NCBI RefSeq assembly: GCF_965263005.1
Contig: NZ_OZ253579.1
Span: 2,666,001 to 2,730,000, forward strand
Direction of reading: 5' to 3'
Length of the DNA: 64,000 nt
DNA from: Rariloculus sp965263005
GTDB lineage: Bacteria; Pseudomonadota; Gammaproteobacteria; Steroidobacterales; Rariloculaceae
Shown: positions 44,379-52,602 of the stretch, piece by piece
Layout of the letters: every line of letters starts with the position of its first letter
Numbering within the stretch: the stretch's first letter is position 1
The notes under the pieces: generated by a model
Told to the model about the DNA's origin: nothing
What the model saw: only the letters and a program-made list of their open reading frames with translations
Databases searched by the model: none
Program-made: the position numbers and the translations under genes

Positions 44379-44492
44379 ATGCTACTCCCGCTGGTCATCG
44401 CAATCGTAGTGGTACTGCTTGCCATCGTCATCGCTGTGAGCTACTGGATCGACAGGAGCGCAGCACAAGGTGACGGCGCAGACGCGCAGTAG
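44379..44492 (+). CDS. 37-residue single-helix membrane protein
   Basis: A short reading frame with AAGGAGG eight bases before its ATG, starting two bases after the upstream stop. One hydrophobic helix (LLPLVIAIVVVLLAIVIAV) is followed by SYWIDRSAAQGDGADAQ. Its placement between two polytopic membrane proteins suggests a small subunit of the same complex. It is too short for usual gene calls, but the ribosome site and coupling are good. Confidence 0.65.
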   Translation: MLLPLVIAIVVVLLAIVIAVSYWIDRSAAQGDGADAQ

Positions 44493-44524
44493 ATCCTTTT
44501 CACGACAAATAATCGGGGAACGTT

Positions 44525-44992
44525 ATGCTAACTTGGTTGGAGTCCACGGCCTATTCCGAGTGGATCCTCGTCTCGTCGGTGGGCTGGCCGCTGATGCTAT
44601 GCACTCACGCAGTCGGCCTGGCGATCATCGTCGGTATCGTGTTCTCGGTCGACCTGCGCCTGCTCGGCTTGTACAAGACGATTCCCTATTCTTCGCTCCC
44701 CAGGCTGCTGTCCTTCGCATGGATCGGCTTCTGGCTCAATCTCATCACCGGCTTTTCGCTGTTCATGACTCAGGCGAGCACGTACATCGTCAGCCCCCCG
44801 TTCCTCATCAAGATCACGCTGATCGCCCTCGGCACCGTCAATCTGTACTACACGCAAAAGATCCTGAGACGTGACGGGGACCGCTGGGCGGAAGCCCAGG
44901 CGGTGCCAAAGATAAGCATGCAACTCGCCGTCAGCTCGCTGGTGTTCTGGACGATTGCGGTCGTCACGGGTCGCCTCATCGCCTACCTCTGA
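44525..44992 (+). CDS. DUF6644-like membrane protein
   Basis: 155 residues with four membrane helices. WPLMLCTHAVGLAIIVGIVF and SLPRLLSFAWIGFWLNLITG match the C-terminal half of the protein at 43.4 kb, including the helix-embedded His. It is likely to form a membrane complex with it and with the 37-residue protein. No enzymatic motif is visible. Confidence 0.75.
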   Translation: MLTWLESTAYSEWILVSSVGWPLMLCTHAVGLAIIVGIVFSVDLRLLGLYKTIPYSSLPRLLSFAWIGFWLNLITGFSLFMTQASTYIVSPPFLIKITLIALGTVNLYYTQKILRRDGDRWAEAQAVPKISMQLAVSSLVFWTIAVVTGRLIAYL

Positions 44993-45108
44993 TCCAGGCG
45001 CGGAATCGCTGTCCGGGCTGAACGCCCGAGCGGCACGCGTGCGGCCGCGTAACGCGGCGACACCCGCCGTAACGAAGAAATCCCGAGAGGCGCCGCCGGG
45101 AACGCTCG

Positions 45109-45303
45109 CTAATCGCCGCTCCCGGTGACCGCGTTCCCCGTCACGGGGTTGTCGTAGTGAAACGGCACGACGAACACGGCCGGACAGGCGTCATTCGGCA
45201 CCGTTGCGGGCCGGTCCGGAGGCAGCTCGGCCGACGGAGCACCCCTTGTAATGCCCTGTTCCGCCCACTCTGAATGCGAATATAGTGGTGGTGGGACAGG
45301 ACA
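45109..45303 (-). pseudogene. Possible remnant of a protein 3' end
   Basis: Immediately after the TGA of the amidohydrolase gene, in the same frame, an open stretch reads as plausible protein (SEWAEQGITRGAPSAELPPD, then NDACPAVFVVPFHYDNPVTG) and ends at a TAG. It has no usable start codon. It may be the tail of another gene left by a deletion, or a stop-separated extension of the upstream gene. The rest of the 44993-45303 gap shows only GC-rich inverted repeats. Confidence 0.35.
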
Positions 45304-46962
45304 TCAGAGTCCGGCGTCGTAGACGATCCTGCCGCCGACGATCGTCATCAGCGGCTCAATGTCCTTGATCTCATCGGCACGGATCGTCAGGTAGTCGCGA
45401 TCAAGCACGACCAGGTCGGCAAGCTTGCCGGGCTGGATCGAGCCGAGATTATCTTCCTGAAAGATCAGATACGCGTTCTTGCGCGTGTGTGCGATCAGTG
45501 CGTCTTCGCGGCCGATCGTCTGACGAAGCACGGTTTCGCCTCCGACCATCTTGCCGGTCACGGCCCACCACAACGTCGTGAAGGGAAGGATCTGGTTCGC
45601 CCGGCTGCCGTCGCTGCCGAATCCCCACGTGATACCGCTGTTCTGGATGGTGCTGAGCGGCGCCATATCGTACGCCTCGTCCCCGAACACCGAATGGTTG
45701 ATGCCACCGTTGATCACCGCCCAGGGATGGACGGCCGCGTACATGCCGAGCGCCTTCATGCGGGACAGGTGCGACTCTTCGAGCTGATTGGCGTGAGCGA
45801 AGGCCCAACGCAGGTTCCTGACAGGGTACTGCGTGTTGACGATCTCGATCTGGTCGAGAAACCGCGACAGCGTGTCGCGGAGGTTCGCATGCACGTGCAG
45901 CGGCAAGCCCGCCCTTGCGACCTCAGTGACGATGCGCCGCCACTCGGCGAGTTCGGTCTCGCCATAGTCGGACTTGACGAGAAACATCGGATCGTGAAGC
46001 GGGCCGTAGACGCCTTCTCCAAACGTCACATGGTCGATGTACTCGTCGCCCTGAAAGAACCTGAGCTGCGCGATCCGCGGCAAAGCCGCATCAACCTGTG
46101 CAGGGTTACCGGCGCCCACACCCGTTATGCAAAAGACGCGAACGCCGAGCTCGCCCTGGTCGGCCCAGCGCCGATACATGGCCAGCACATCCGCAGCGCA
46201 GCCCGCACTGCCGAAGGCTGTCAGCCCCGCCTCGTTGAGATCCCGGATCATCGACTGTGTGCTCGCCTCGATCTCGCTGCTCGACGGAGTTGGCAGTCGT
46301 CCGGCGAGCGACCGGATTCCGGCTTCCTCGATCTCGCCCGTGGGCCTCCCGGCCGCGTCGCGCACGACCCACGCGGGCGCGTCGCCGTCATCGAGCCCGA
46401 ACGTCTCAAGCGCGAGACTATTGAGATAGCCGCGATAGTAAGCCGCCTGCAGCAGCACCGGATTGTCAGGCACAGCCTCGTCGAGCTCCTCGCGCAGCAG
46501 CGGGCTCGGGTCGTCGGCGAACTGATCGACCGTCCAGCCGCCGAGCGTGAAGATCCACTCGCCCGGGCCTACAGCCGAGGCCTTGTCGCGCAGCATTCCG
46601 AGCGCCGCGCTTCGCGAGCCGACACCGTCCCAACGGACCTCGCGGGTCCACGTCGTGCCGGCCCTGAGCAGGTGCATGTGGTTGTCGATCAGGCCGGGAA
46701 TCACGGCCCGGCCGCCCAGATCGAGCACGCTCGTGCCCGGTTCACTGAGCGCGAGGATTTCGGAGCTCGCGCCGACCGCAACGATACGGTCACCGCGAAC
46801 GGCAACGGCTTCGGCGATCGTGAAGCGCTCATCGACGGTGATGATCTTGCCGTTCGTGAGTACGAGGTCGGGCGCAGGCTGCGCAATCGCGGTCGAGACG
46901 GCGAGTCCAGCGCTCGCAAGCAGCAGGACGGAAATCGCGGAGCCTGATTTTCTTGCTGTCAC
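45304..46962 (-). CDS. Exported YtcJ-like amidohydrolase
   Basis: 552 residues from a GTG with GGAGG upstream. The signal peptide VTARKSGSAISVLLLASAGL...AIAQ is followed by LVLTNGKIITVDERF. The amidohydrolase core has metal ligands in IPGLIDNHMHLLRAG, His in LHVHANLRDT and in WAFAHANQL, and Asp in WGFGSDGSRANQI. The C-terminal LGSIQPGKLADLVVLDRDYL is typical of the family. YtcJ-type enzymes hydrolyse amides or cyclic imides of unknown identity. Confidence 0.88.
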   Translation of the reverse strand: MTARKSGSAISVLLLASAGLAVSTAIAQPAPDLVLTNGKIITVDERFTIAEAVAVRGDRIVAVGASSEILALSEPGTSVLDLGGRAVIPGLIDNHMHLLRAGTTWTREVRWDGVGSRSAALGMLRDKASAVGPGEWIFTLGGWTVDQFADDPSPLLREELDEAVPDNPVLLQAAYYRGYLNSLALETFGLDDGDAPAWVVRDAAGRPTGEIEEAGIRSLAGRLPTPSSSEIEASTQSMIRDLNEAGLTAFGSAGCAADVLAMYRRWADQGELGVRVFCITGVGAGNPAQVDAALPRIAQLRFFQGDEYIDHVTFGEGVYGPLHDPMFLVKSDYGETELAEWRRIVTEVARAGLPLHVHANLRDTLSRFLDQIEIVNTQYPVRNLRWAFAHANQLEESHLSRMKALGMYAAVHPWAVINGGINHSVFGDEAYDMAPLSTIQNSGITWGFGSDGSRANQILPFTTLWWAVTGKMVGGETVLRQTIGREDALIAHTRKNAYLIFQEDNLGSIQPGKLADLVVLDRDYLTIRADEIKDIEPLMTIVGGRIVYDAGL

Positions 46963-46981
46963 GGGCTTTTCCTCCGATAGT

Positions 46982-47905
46982 TCATTGTAGCCACTTGCTG
47001 AACCATTCAGCCGCTTCGCGCGCCGCGACCTCAAGGTGCGACATGTTGCTGTACATGCTCATGTGCGTGCTCTGTTGCTGGACGAACAGCTTTTTCTTCG
47101 CCGTCGCAATCTCGCCGAAAGCCGGTATTTCGCGCTCCCACATGGTCAGATCGTCCCCTTCGGCGACGATCATCAACGTCGGCGTGTCGAGAATCCTCGG
47201 CAGGTACGGCCGTACGTCATAAGCCCACACGAGCTCGACCGATTCGATCGTACTGTAATGCTCGTGACGCGGCGCCGTCTCGGCTTTTATCTTCATGAAG
47301 ACGGGCTTGGTCTCGGGATGCGGCCAGGTGACGACCTCGGATTTCGGATCGCCCGAATGGGGGATGTTTCCGTGCACGCCGGTCACGTAGCGGTTGCGTC
47401 TTTCGCCGTCGACAAGCGCGGTCAGCTCGCGGAAGCCCACCGAGCCATGTGCGCGCATCGAGTTGTACCAGCCCTCGATGACCGGGATCTGCGACACGAT
47501 GCATTTCACGCGCCGGTCAAGCGCTCCCACGGCGAGCACATGCCCGCCACTGTACGAGATACCCCAAATCCCGATTCTCGCAGGGTTGACGTCGCCAGCG
47601 AACTCGTCGAGATAGCTCACGGCATCGATGGCGCTTCGATAGTCGGCGATCTGCTTGCGCGGATCGAGATGCTGGCGCGGTTCGCCATCGCTTGCACCGA
47701 GATGGCGGTAGTCGAAAACCAACGCGGCGCAGCCGGCGCCGACGAAATACTCGGCATATTGCGGCATGATGAGCTCCTTCACGTAGCACCAGCCGCCGCC
47801 CATGATCACGACGGGCCACGGGCCTTGTCCCTCATCCGGCGTGTAAATATCCGCGCGGATCGTTTCGGCCCGGTTCTCGCTCGGGAATTCAACCTCTCGT
47901 TTCAT
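46982..47905 (-). CDS. Alpha/beta hydrolase (dienelactone hydrolase / acetyl-xylan-esterase-like)
   Basis: 307 residues from the second of two adjacent ATGs, seven bases after GGAGGT. A longer frame continues upstream through a tandem repeat but is unlikely to be translated. The nucleophile elbow is GISYSGG and the oxyanion motif VVIMGGGWCYVKE. Catalytic Asp is in IVAEGDDLTMW and His in THMSMY or SHLEV. The substrate is unknown. It lies 19 bp upstream of the YtcJ-like gene on the same strand, so the two form an operon. Confidence 0.82.
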   Translation of the reverse strand: MKREVEFPSENRAETIRADIYTPDEGQGPWPVVIMGGGWCYVKELIMPQYAEYFVGAGCAALVFDYRHLGASDGEPRQHLDPRKQIADYRSAIDAVSYLDEFAGDVNPARIGIWGISYSGGHVLAVGALDRRVKCIVSQIPVIEGWYNSMRAHGSVGFRELTALVDGERRNRYVTGVHGNIPHSGDPKSEVVTWPHPETKPVFMKIKAETAPRHEHYSTIESVELVWAYDVRPYLPRILDTPTLMIVAEGDDLTMWEREIPAFGEIATAKKKLFVQQQSTHMSMYSNMSHLEVAAREAAEWFSKWLQ

Positions 47906-47911
47906 CATCGC

Positions 47912-47956
47912 GACCTCCACTGTCGAGACCTCCACTGTCGAGACCTCCACTGTCGA
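47912..47956 (-). repeat. Three perfect 15-bp tandem repeats, each with a Shine-Dalgarno
   Basis: On the minus strand the unit TCGACAGTGGAGGTC is repeated three times without mismatch, ending a few bases before the alpha/beta hydrolase ATG. Each unit carries GGAGGT. The nearest serves as the ribosome site, and the others lie 15 and 30 bases further up. Confidence 0.9.
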
Positions 47957-48215
47957 ATCCTTCGCCATCGAGACCGTCACTATCTCGACCTCCGCCCCGG
48001 TCAACACTATACGCCGGTACGCGCAGGCAGCGGCTCCGCCCCCGCGATTGATATCCCTCGATCCATATGGCTATCCACGAACCGGCCTAATCGGAGTAAA
48101 CTTGGCCCCGTAGCAGATCGGCACATGATGGTTGGGGCAGCGTGCTACCCGAAGCTCGCGATGCCGATCGGTCTACAGGACGTGGTTGACTATCCTATTG
48201 ATGTGAGGAAAGAGC

Positions 48216-48491
48216 ATGAAGACGAAAAGAGAGTTATTGATCACTTCGGCAGTCAGCAGCTTGCTGGCCGTGGGCGCTTTCACGCTCGCGAACAAGGCGG
48301 CCTCTCAGGACGCCGAGCAGGAACGCTGCTACGGAGTCGTCAAAGCGGGCGCCAACGACTGCGCCGGTCCGGGCCATACCTGTCAGGGACAAGCCTCGGA
48401 AGACGCAAACCCGCAAGAGTACATTCTTGTTCCTGCCGGCACCTGCGCGCGCCTCGTCAACGGCAGCACGACGGCAAGCACCGAGGAATGA
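48216..48491 (+). CDS. bufA: Bufferin-type copper-chelating RiPP precursor (BufA1-like, DUF2282)
   Basis: 91 residues. The N-terminal Sec signal-like leader is MKTKRELLITSAVSSLLAVG. The core has four cysteines, at 38, 49, 56 and 77, in the bufferin pattern: RCYGVVKAGANDCAG, then HTCQGQA, then LVPAGTC. In characterised bufferins some of these cysteines are converted to 5-thiooxazoles by BufB with BufC, and the exported peptide binds copper. The bufB ATG overlaps its stop (ATGA). A run of A/G (GAGGAAAGAG) provides the ribosome site. Confidence 0.9.
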   Translation: MKTKRELLITSAVSSLLAVGAFTLANKAASQDAEQERCYGVVKAGANDCAGPGHTCQGQASEDANPQEYILVPAGTCARLVNGSTTASTEE

Positions 48492-49354
48492 CGAACGTCG
48501 TCTCGGGCAACGCAAGGCCGATCCCAGCGATTGCCGGGATCGGTCTGCGCGGCCCGCATCAGGCGCGTTTCCTGCACGACAAGCCTGCCGCGGGCTGGCT
48601 TGAGGCACACAGTGAAAACTATTTCGCCGAAGACGGCATCGCCGTCGCGACACTCGAACGCATCCGGGCCAACTACCCCCTGAGCCTGCACGGCGTGGGA
48701 CTCTCGCTCGGCTCCGTGGACCCGCTCGATACCGAGCACCTGCGCAAGCTCGCCCGGCTCGTCGATCGCATCGAGCCCGGGCTGGTCTCCGAGCACCTGT
48801 CGTGGGGTGCCGTCGATGGGCGCCACCTGAACGACCTGCTGCCGCTTCCCTATACCGAGGAAGCGCTCAATCACGTTGTCGCACGGATCGAACAGGTGCA
48901 GAACCGTCTCGGGCGGCAGATTCTCGTCGAGAACGTATCAAGCTATCTCGAGTTCGAAAGCTCTACGATGCCCGAATGGAAATTCCTGGTCGAGGCCGTG
49001 GAGCGCAGCGGAGCGAAAATTCTGCTCGACGTCAACAACATCCACGTGAACGCGCAAAACCACGGCTTCTCCGCCATCGACTACATCGAGTCCATCCCGA
49101 TCGATCTCGTCGGCGAGATCCACCTGGCCGGCCATACCGTGCAGGCATACGACGGACATGAGATTCTCGTTGACACCCACAACGCGCTCGTTTGCGACGA
49201 GGTCTGGATGCTCTACGACGCGGCGATCGTCCGATATGGCCCGATCCCCACGTTGATCGAATGGGATTCGGAATTGCCTCCCGTCGAGACACTGCTCGCC
49301 GAAGCCGCGCGAGCGCAGCAGTCCCTGGCCAGGTACGATGAGTACGCTGCATAG
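48488..49354 (+). CDS. bufB: MNIO (DUF692) bufferin-modifying enzyme
   Basis: 288 residues, starting at the ATG overlapping the bufA stop. The multinuclear non-haem iron oxidase barrel shows WLEAHSENYF, LHGVGLSLGS, VSEHLSWG, ILVENVSSYLEF, LLDVNNIHVNAQNHG and IHLAGHT, carrying the His/Asp/Glu iron ligands. With BufC it oxidises cysteine residues of BufA. It overlaps bufC by 17 bp. Confidence 0.93.
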   Translation: MTNVVSGNARPIPAIAGIGLRGPHQARFLHDKPAAGWLEAHSENYFAEDGIAVATLERIRANYPLSLHGVGLSLGSVDPLDTEHLRKLARLVDRIEPGLVSEHLSWGAVDGRHLNDLLPLPYTEEALNHVVARIEQVQNRLGRQILVENVSSYLEFESSTMPEWKFLVEAVERSGAKILLDVNNIHVNAQNHGFSAIDYIESIPIDLVGEIHLAGHTVQAYDGHEILVDTHNALVCDEVWMLYDAAIVRYGPIPTLIEWDSELPPVETLLAEAARAQQSLARYDEYAA

Positions 49355-50108
49355 GCTGCAGCTCGACTGCGAGCGCGCGTTCAGGGGCGGCGACGCTGCG
49401 CCGCTGCTCCCGGCGCTCGCCGGCAACGCGATACCTGCCGCGACACGCATCGAGGTCTACCGGAACAACGCCAGAGAAATTTGCCGCAAAGCGCTTGCGA
49501 ATACCTATCCCGTCGTCGAGCAACTCGTCGGCGACGCCTGCTTCAGATCGCTGGCGCGCAAGTATCTTGATGCGCATCCGTCTACGAGCGGCGACCTGCA
49601 ACACTTCGGCCGCGAGTTTGCCGGATCCCTTGACGAGGCATACGCGCGATCGCAGTTCAGCTACCTTGGTGACGTCGCCCGACTCGAGCTCGCGATCGAG
49701 GAAGCACTGCTCGCGCCGGAAAGCGGGACGCTCGATCTCAAGGCTCTGGCAGGTGTGCCCCCCGACAGGCTCGGCGATGTCAAGTTCACGCCGGCGCCAT
49801 CGTTCAGGCTCGTCGGATCGGCCTATCCCGTATTGTCGATCTGGCGCTCGCACCAGCCAGACGGCGAAGAACGCGTGGATCTCGCCCGAGGCGCTGAGCA
49901 CGTTGCGGTTCGGCGCGTCGGCGACGACGTCGAGATGCGATTGATCGGGCACGCGGCATTCAAGCTCGGCCGCGCATTGAACGGCGGTGCGAGCCTCACA
50001 CAGGCGTGGGCCAGGCTTTCCGACGAAGTGCGTGAGAACCTGAGTGATGCGCTAGAGTCGCTCACGCTCGCCGGTGGCGTGTCGCATTTCTCCGTGCCGG
50101 AGCGCTGA
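49338..50108 (+). CDS. bufC: RiPP recognition partner BufC (DUF2063)
   Basis: 256 residues. The N-terminal DUF2063 domain reads RIEVYRNNAREICRKALANT and YPVVEQLVGDACFRSLARKY; the C-terminal half is a winged-helix-like recognition domain. DUF2063 proteins present the precursor peptide to the DUF692 enzyme. It overlaps bufB and precedes doxX by 32 bp. Confidence 0.92.
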   Translation: MSTLHRLQLDCERAFRGGDAAPLLPALAGNAIPAATRIEVYRNNAREICRKALANTYPVVEQLVGDACFRSLARKYLDAHPSTSGDLQHFGREFAGSLDEAYARSQFSYLGDVARLELAIEEALLAPESGTLDLKALAGVPPDRLGDVKFTPAPSFRLVGSAYPVLSIWRSHQPDGEERVDLARGAEHVAVRRVGDDVEMRLIGHAAFKLGRALNGGASLTQAWARLSDEVRENLSDALESLTLAGGVSHFSVPER

Positions 50109-50140
50109 TTCAGCCGGGACCCAAGCTTAAGGACGAAATC

Positions 50141-50608
50141 ATGCTCGACAAAGCAACCGCGTGGCTGATCAATCACCCGGCCAATCTGCTCAACGGCTTC
50201 CAGGATGTGTTCGCGCTCGCGATCCGGCTCTACGTCGGCTGGCAGTTCTTCAAGGCGGGGCAACTCAAGATCAACTCCTGGAGCAATACGCTGCAGCAGT
50301 TTCAATTCGATTTCCAGGTTCCGCTGCTGCCGCCCTACCTCGCCGCCGTGCTCGGGACGTTCGGCGAGTTGTTCTTCCCGCTGCTGTTGTGGGTCGGTCT
50401 CACGACTCGACTGGCCTCGATCGGACTTCAATTCGTCAATGTCGTCGCCGTGATCTCGGTGCTGTACCTGTTCCCGAACGGCCTCTCCGACCCCGCTTTC
50501 GGCGATCATTACCTGTGGGGACTCATGATGCTCGGCCTGACTTTCTACGGTCCCGGACGGCTCTCGATCGACTTTCTGCTTATCCGGCGTCGCCAGAGAG
50601 TATTTTAG
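50141..50608 (+). CDS. DoxX-family membrane protein of the bufferin operon
   Basis: 155 residues with four membrane helices and the DoxX motifs ALAIRLYVGWQFFKAG and GTFGELFFPLLLWVGLTTRL. DoxX proteins commonly close buf operons and may handle redox or quinone functions at the membrane. The TAG stop lies at the left end of repeat copy H. Confidence 0.88.
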   Translation: MLDKATAWLINHPANLLNGFQDVFALAIRLYVGWQFFKAGQLKINSWSNTLQQFQFDFQVPLLPPYLAAVLGTFGELFFPLLLWVGLTTRLASIGLQFVNVVAVISVLYLFPNGLSDPAFGDHYLWGLMMLGLTFYGPGRLSIDFLLIRRRQRVF

Positions 50609-50712
50609 CCGCCCGTGGCAAAAGTCCCCCTGCATGGGGCGGAAGACCGCCTTGCCGGCCGGGCGCCTCGCCAGTCTCGGTGCGACGCGGGACTTTCGCC
50701 ACGGGCTGCTAG
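50606..50712 (-). repeat. Structured intergenic repeat, copy H (core deleted)
   Basis: Both outer arms (GTGGCAAAAGTCC and GGGACTTTCGCCAC) and one flank are kept, but the central part with the inner arms is replaced by a short CCCCC-tgcat-GGGG hairpin. It gives the TAG stop of doxX and separates it from the convergent lipoprotein gene. Confidence 0.88.
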
Positions 50713-50723
50713 TCCCGTTCGCG

Positions 50724-51017
50724 TCAGCCGTCTTCGTCCTCGTCGTCCTCGTCGTCCTCATCGTCCTCGAAGAAGTCCGGCGGTGATTCGAGACACGCAC
50801 CCTCGGGAATCGATTCCGTCGATCGCGCGCCGGGAGGAATGACGAGCGACTCCGTCTCGTCGGGCAAGGACAGGTCCTGCGGCACGCGGACCGGAGGAAT
50901 CGAGTCGCTCCTCGCGTAACGCAGCGGATCCTCGCAGCGTACTTCACCCCGTCTCCCGCAACCCGCGAGCAGGCAGGCAATGGCTACGACGCCTGCGACA
51001 AGCGCAATCCTAGACAT
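50724..51017 (-). CDS. Short lipoprotein in the bamC position
   Basis: 97 residues with lipobox LLAGC-GRR. After it, EDPLRYARSDSIPPVRVPQD and the LVIPPGARSTES segment resemble the extended N-terminal region of BamC that lies along BamD, but the two helix-grip domains are absent. The tail is a run of Asp/Glu (EDDEDDEDDED). In enterobacteria bamC follows dapA directly, as this gene does (17 bp). It may be a minimal or decayed BamC. Confidence 0.75.
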   Translation of the reverse strand: MSRIALVAGVVAIACLLAGCGRRGEVRCEDPLRYARSDSIPPVRVPQDLSLPDETESLVIPPGARSTESIPEGACLESPPDFFEDDEDDEDDEDEDG

Positions 51018-51034
51018 CCGCTACTCCGATAGCC

Positions 51035-51922
51035 TCACGCGGCGGCGAGTTCGATCTCGGCCGCGGCCATCGCTGCCAGCACAGCGTCGCTATGCTCTGC
51101 CGCCAACGGCGTCAACGGCAGTCGAATGCCGGAGCCGGCCAGACCCATCCTTCGGACCGCCCACTTCACGGGGATCGGATTGCTCTCGACGAAGAGCGTG
51201 TCGTGCAGTAGCCGCAGCTTGTCATCGATGCGCTCGGCCGCGGCGCGCTTGCCGGTACGCGCCGTATCGCAGAGCGCCCGCATGGTCGCGGGTGCAACGT
51301 TCGCCGTCACGGAGATCACACCGTTTCCGCCTCTCAACATGAATTCACAACTCGTCGCATCGTCGCCGCTGAGCAACGAAAATTCTGGCCCACACCCGTT
51401 TCTGAGCGTTGCGACGCGATCAAGTTCCGCCGTTGCGTCCTTGAGAGATGCGATGTTGCCGTGCTCAGACAGCCGGATAACGGTGCTCGAGTGGAGGTCG
51501 ACTCCCGTGCGCCCGGGCACGTTATAGAGGATCAGCGGCTGTCTTACGGCATCGGCGATCATGCAAAAGTGCCGGTACATGCCCTCCTGGGTCGGCTTGT
51601 TGTAATACGGCGTCACGACGAGAAAGGCCACGACCGGCAACCGGTCGACGGCCTTCGACAAAGCCAGAGTCTGTGCGGTCGAGTTCGAGCCCGTGCCCGC
51701 GACGATCGGCATCCGGCCGCCCGCGAGTTCGCAAGCCGTCTCGATGAGCTCGATGTGCTCGTTGTGATCGAGCGTGGCGGATTCCCCTGTCGTGCCGGCG
51801 ATGATCAGCGCCTGCGTACCTGACTGAAGGTGGAAATCGATCAGCCGGCCGAGATCGGCATAGCTCACGGCGCCGTCTGCGTCCATTGGCGTCACGAGCG
51901 CAACCATGCTGCCAGCCAACAT
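51035..51922 (-). CDS. dapA: 4-hydroxy-tetrahydrodipicolinate synthase
   Basis: 295 residues from the ATG of MLAGSMVALVTPM. The Schiff-base Lys is in IASLKDATAE, the catalytic Tyr in LILYNVPGRTG, and the pyruvate-site Thr pair in GTTGESATL. The enzyme condenses aspartate semialdehyde with pyruvate in lysine and diaminopimelate synthesis. It is divergent from gcvR, as in E. coli. Confidence 0.95.
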   Translation of the reverse strand: MLAGSMVALVTPMDADGAVSYADLGRLIDFHLQSGTQALIIAGTTGESATLDHNEHIELIETACELAGGRMPIVAGTGSNSTAQTLALSKAVDRLPVVAFLVVTPYYNKPTQEGMYRHFCMIADAVRQPLILYNVPGRTGVDLHSSTVIRLSEHGNIASLKDATAELDRVATLRNGCGPEFSLLSGDDATSCEFMLRGGNGVISVTANVAPATMRALCDTARTGKRAAAERIDDKLRLLHDTLFVESNPIPVKWAVRRMGLAGSGIRLPLTPLAAEHSDAVLAAMAAAEIELAAA

Positions 51923-52052
51923 CGACACATCCCCACGCGCTAGAAGGCGGACGATAGTACTGAGCCGCCCGAGTCGGTGCAACCAGATGGAGTTACACGC
52001 TTTCAGTTTCAGGTACACTGAGCGGTCAACCCTCGGGCGAAATCTGCCGCAC

Positions 52053-52586
52053 ATGGAACAACTACTCGTCATCTCTGCCGTCGGTGGTGAATCGACCAAA
52101 GTCGTCAACGACGTTGCCCGACTGATCCTCGACTGCGGCGGGAACATCAAGGAGAGCCGTATGGCGGCGCTGGGCTCGGAATTCGCCATTCTGCTGCTCG
52201 TGTCGGGCAATTGGCACACGCTCGGCCGTCTCGAGCGCGATCTCGGCAAATTCGGCAACAGCAACGGCGTATCACTGCACCTCAGGCGCACCGAGCCCCG
52301 GCGCATGGGCAAGGAGCTTCTGCCGTTCGCCATCGATGTCGTCGGTCTCGATCAACCGGGCATCGTGCACAGCCTGAGCGAGTTCTTCACGAGCAGAAAA
52401 GTCGAGATTGGCGAAATCTCGACCCGATGCTACGCTGCGGCCCAAACGGGCGCGGCGATGTTCTCAGTACAGATGTTCATCAACATCCCGAGCGGCGTGC
52501 ACATCGCCGGACTGCGGGAGGAATTCATGGTGTTCTGCGATCAACTCAACGTCGACGCGATCATGGAACCGGTCAAGCATTCGTGA
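52053..52586 (+). CDS. gcvR: GcvR-like ACT-domain regulator
   Basis: 177 residues, two ACT domains (EQLLVISAVGGESTKVVNDV and FAIDVVGLDQPGIVHSLSEF). In E. coli GcvR binds GcvA to repress glycine cleavage. The order dapA (divergent) - gcvR - bcp is as in E. coli. A start 49 codons further up is possible but lacks support. Confidence 0.9.
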   Translation: MEQLLVISAVGGESTKVVNDVARLILDCGGNIKESRMAALGSEFAILLLVSGNWHTLGRLERDLGKFGNSNGVSLHLRRTEPRRMGKELLPFAIDVVGLDQPGIVHSLSEFFTSRKVEIGEISTRCYAAAQTGAAMFSVQMFINIPSGVHIAGLREEFMVFCDQLNVDAIMEPVKHS

Positions 52587-52602
52587 CGCTTGAGGAGCAC
52601 TC

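Noticed and set aside
27835..48000. Integrative island inserted at the tRNA-Ser gene
   Set aside because: The accessory region does begin after the tRNA, but I found no integrase and no second copy of the tRNA 3' end near 48 kb.
47036..49354. A 772-residue plus-strand open frame ending as the DUF692 protein
   Set aside because: Only the last 288 residues match DUF692, starting at the ATG that overlaps bufA; the rest is antisense to the alpha/beta hydrolase gene.
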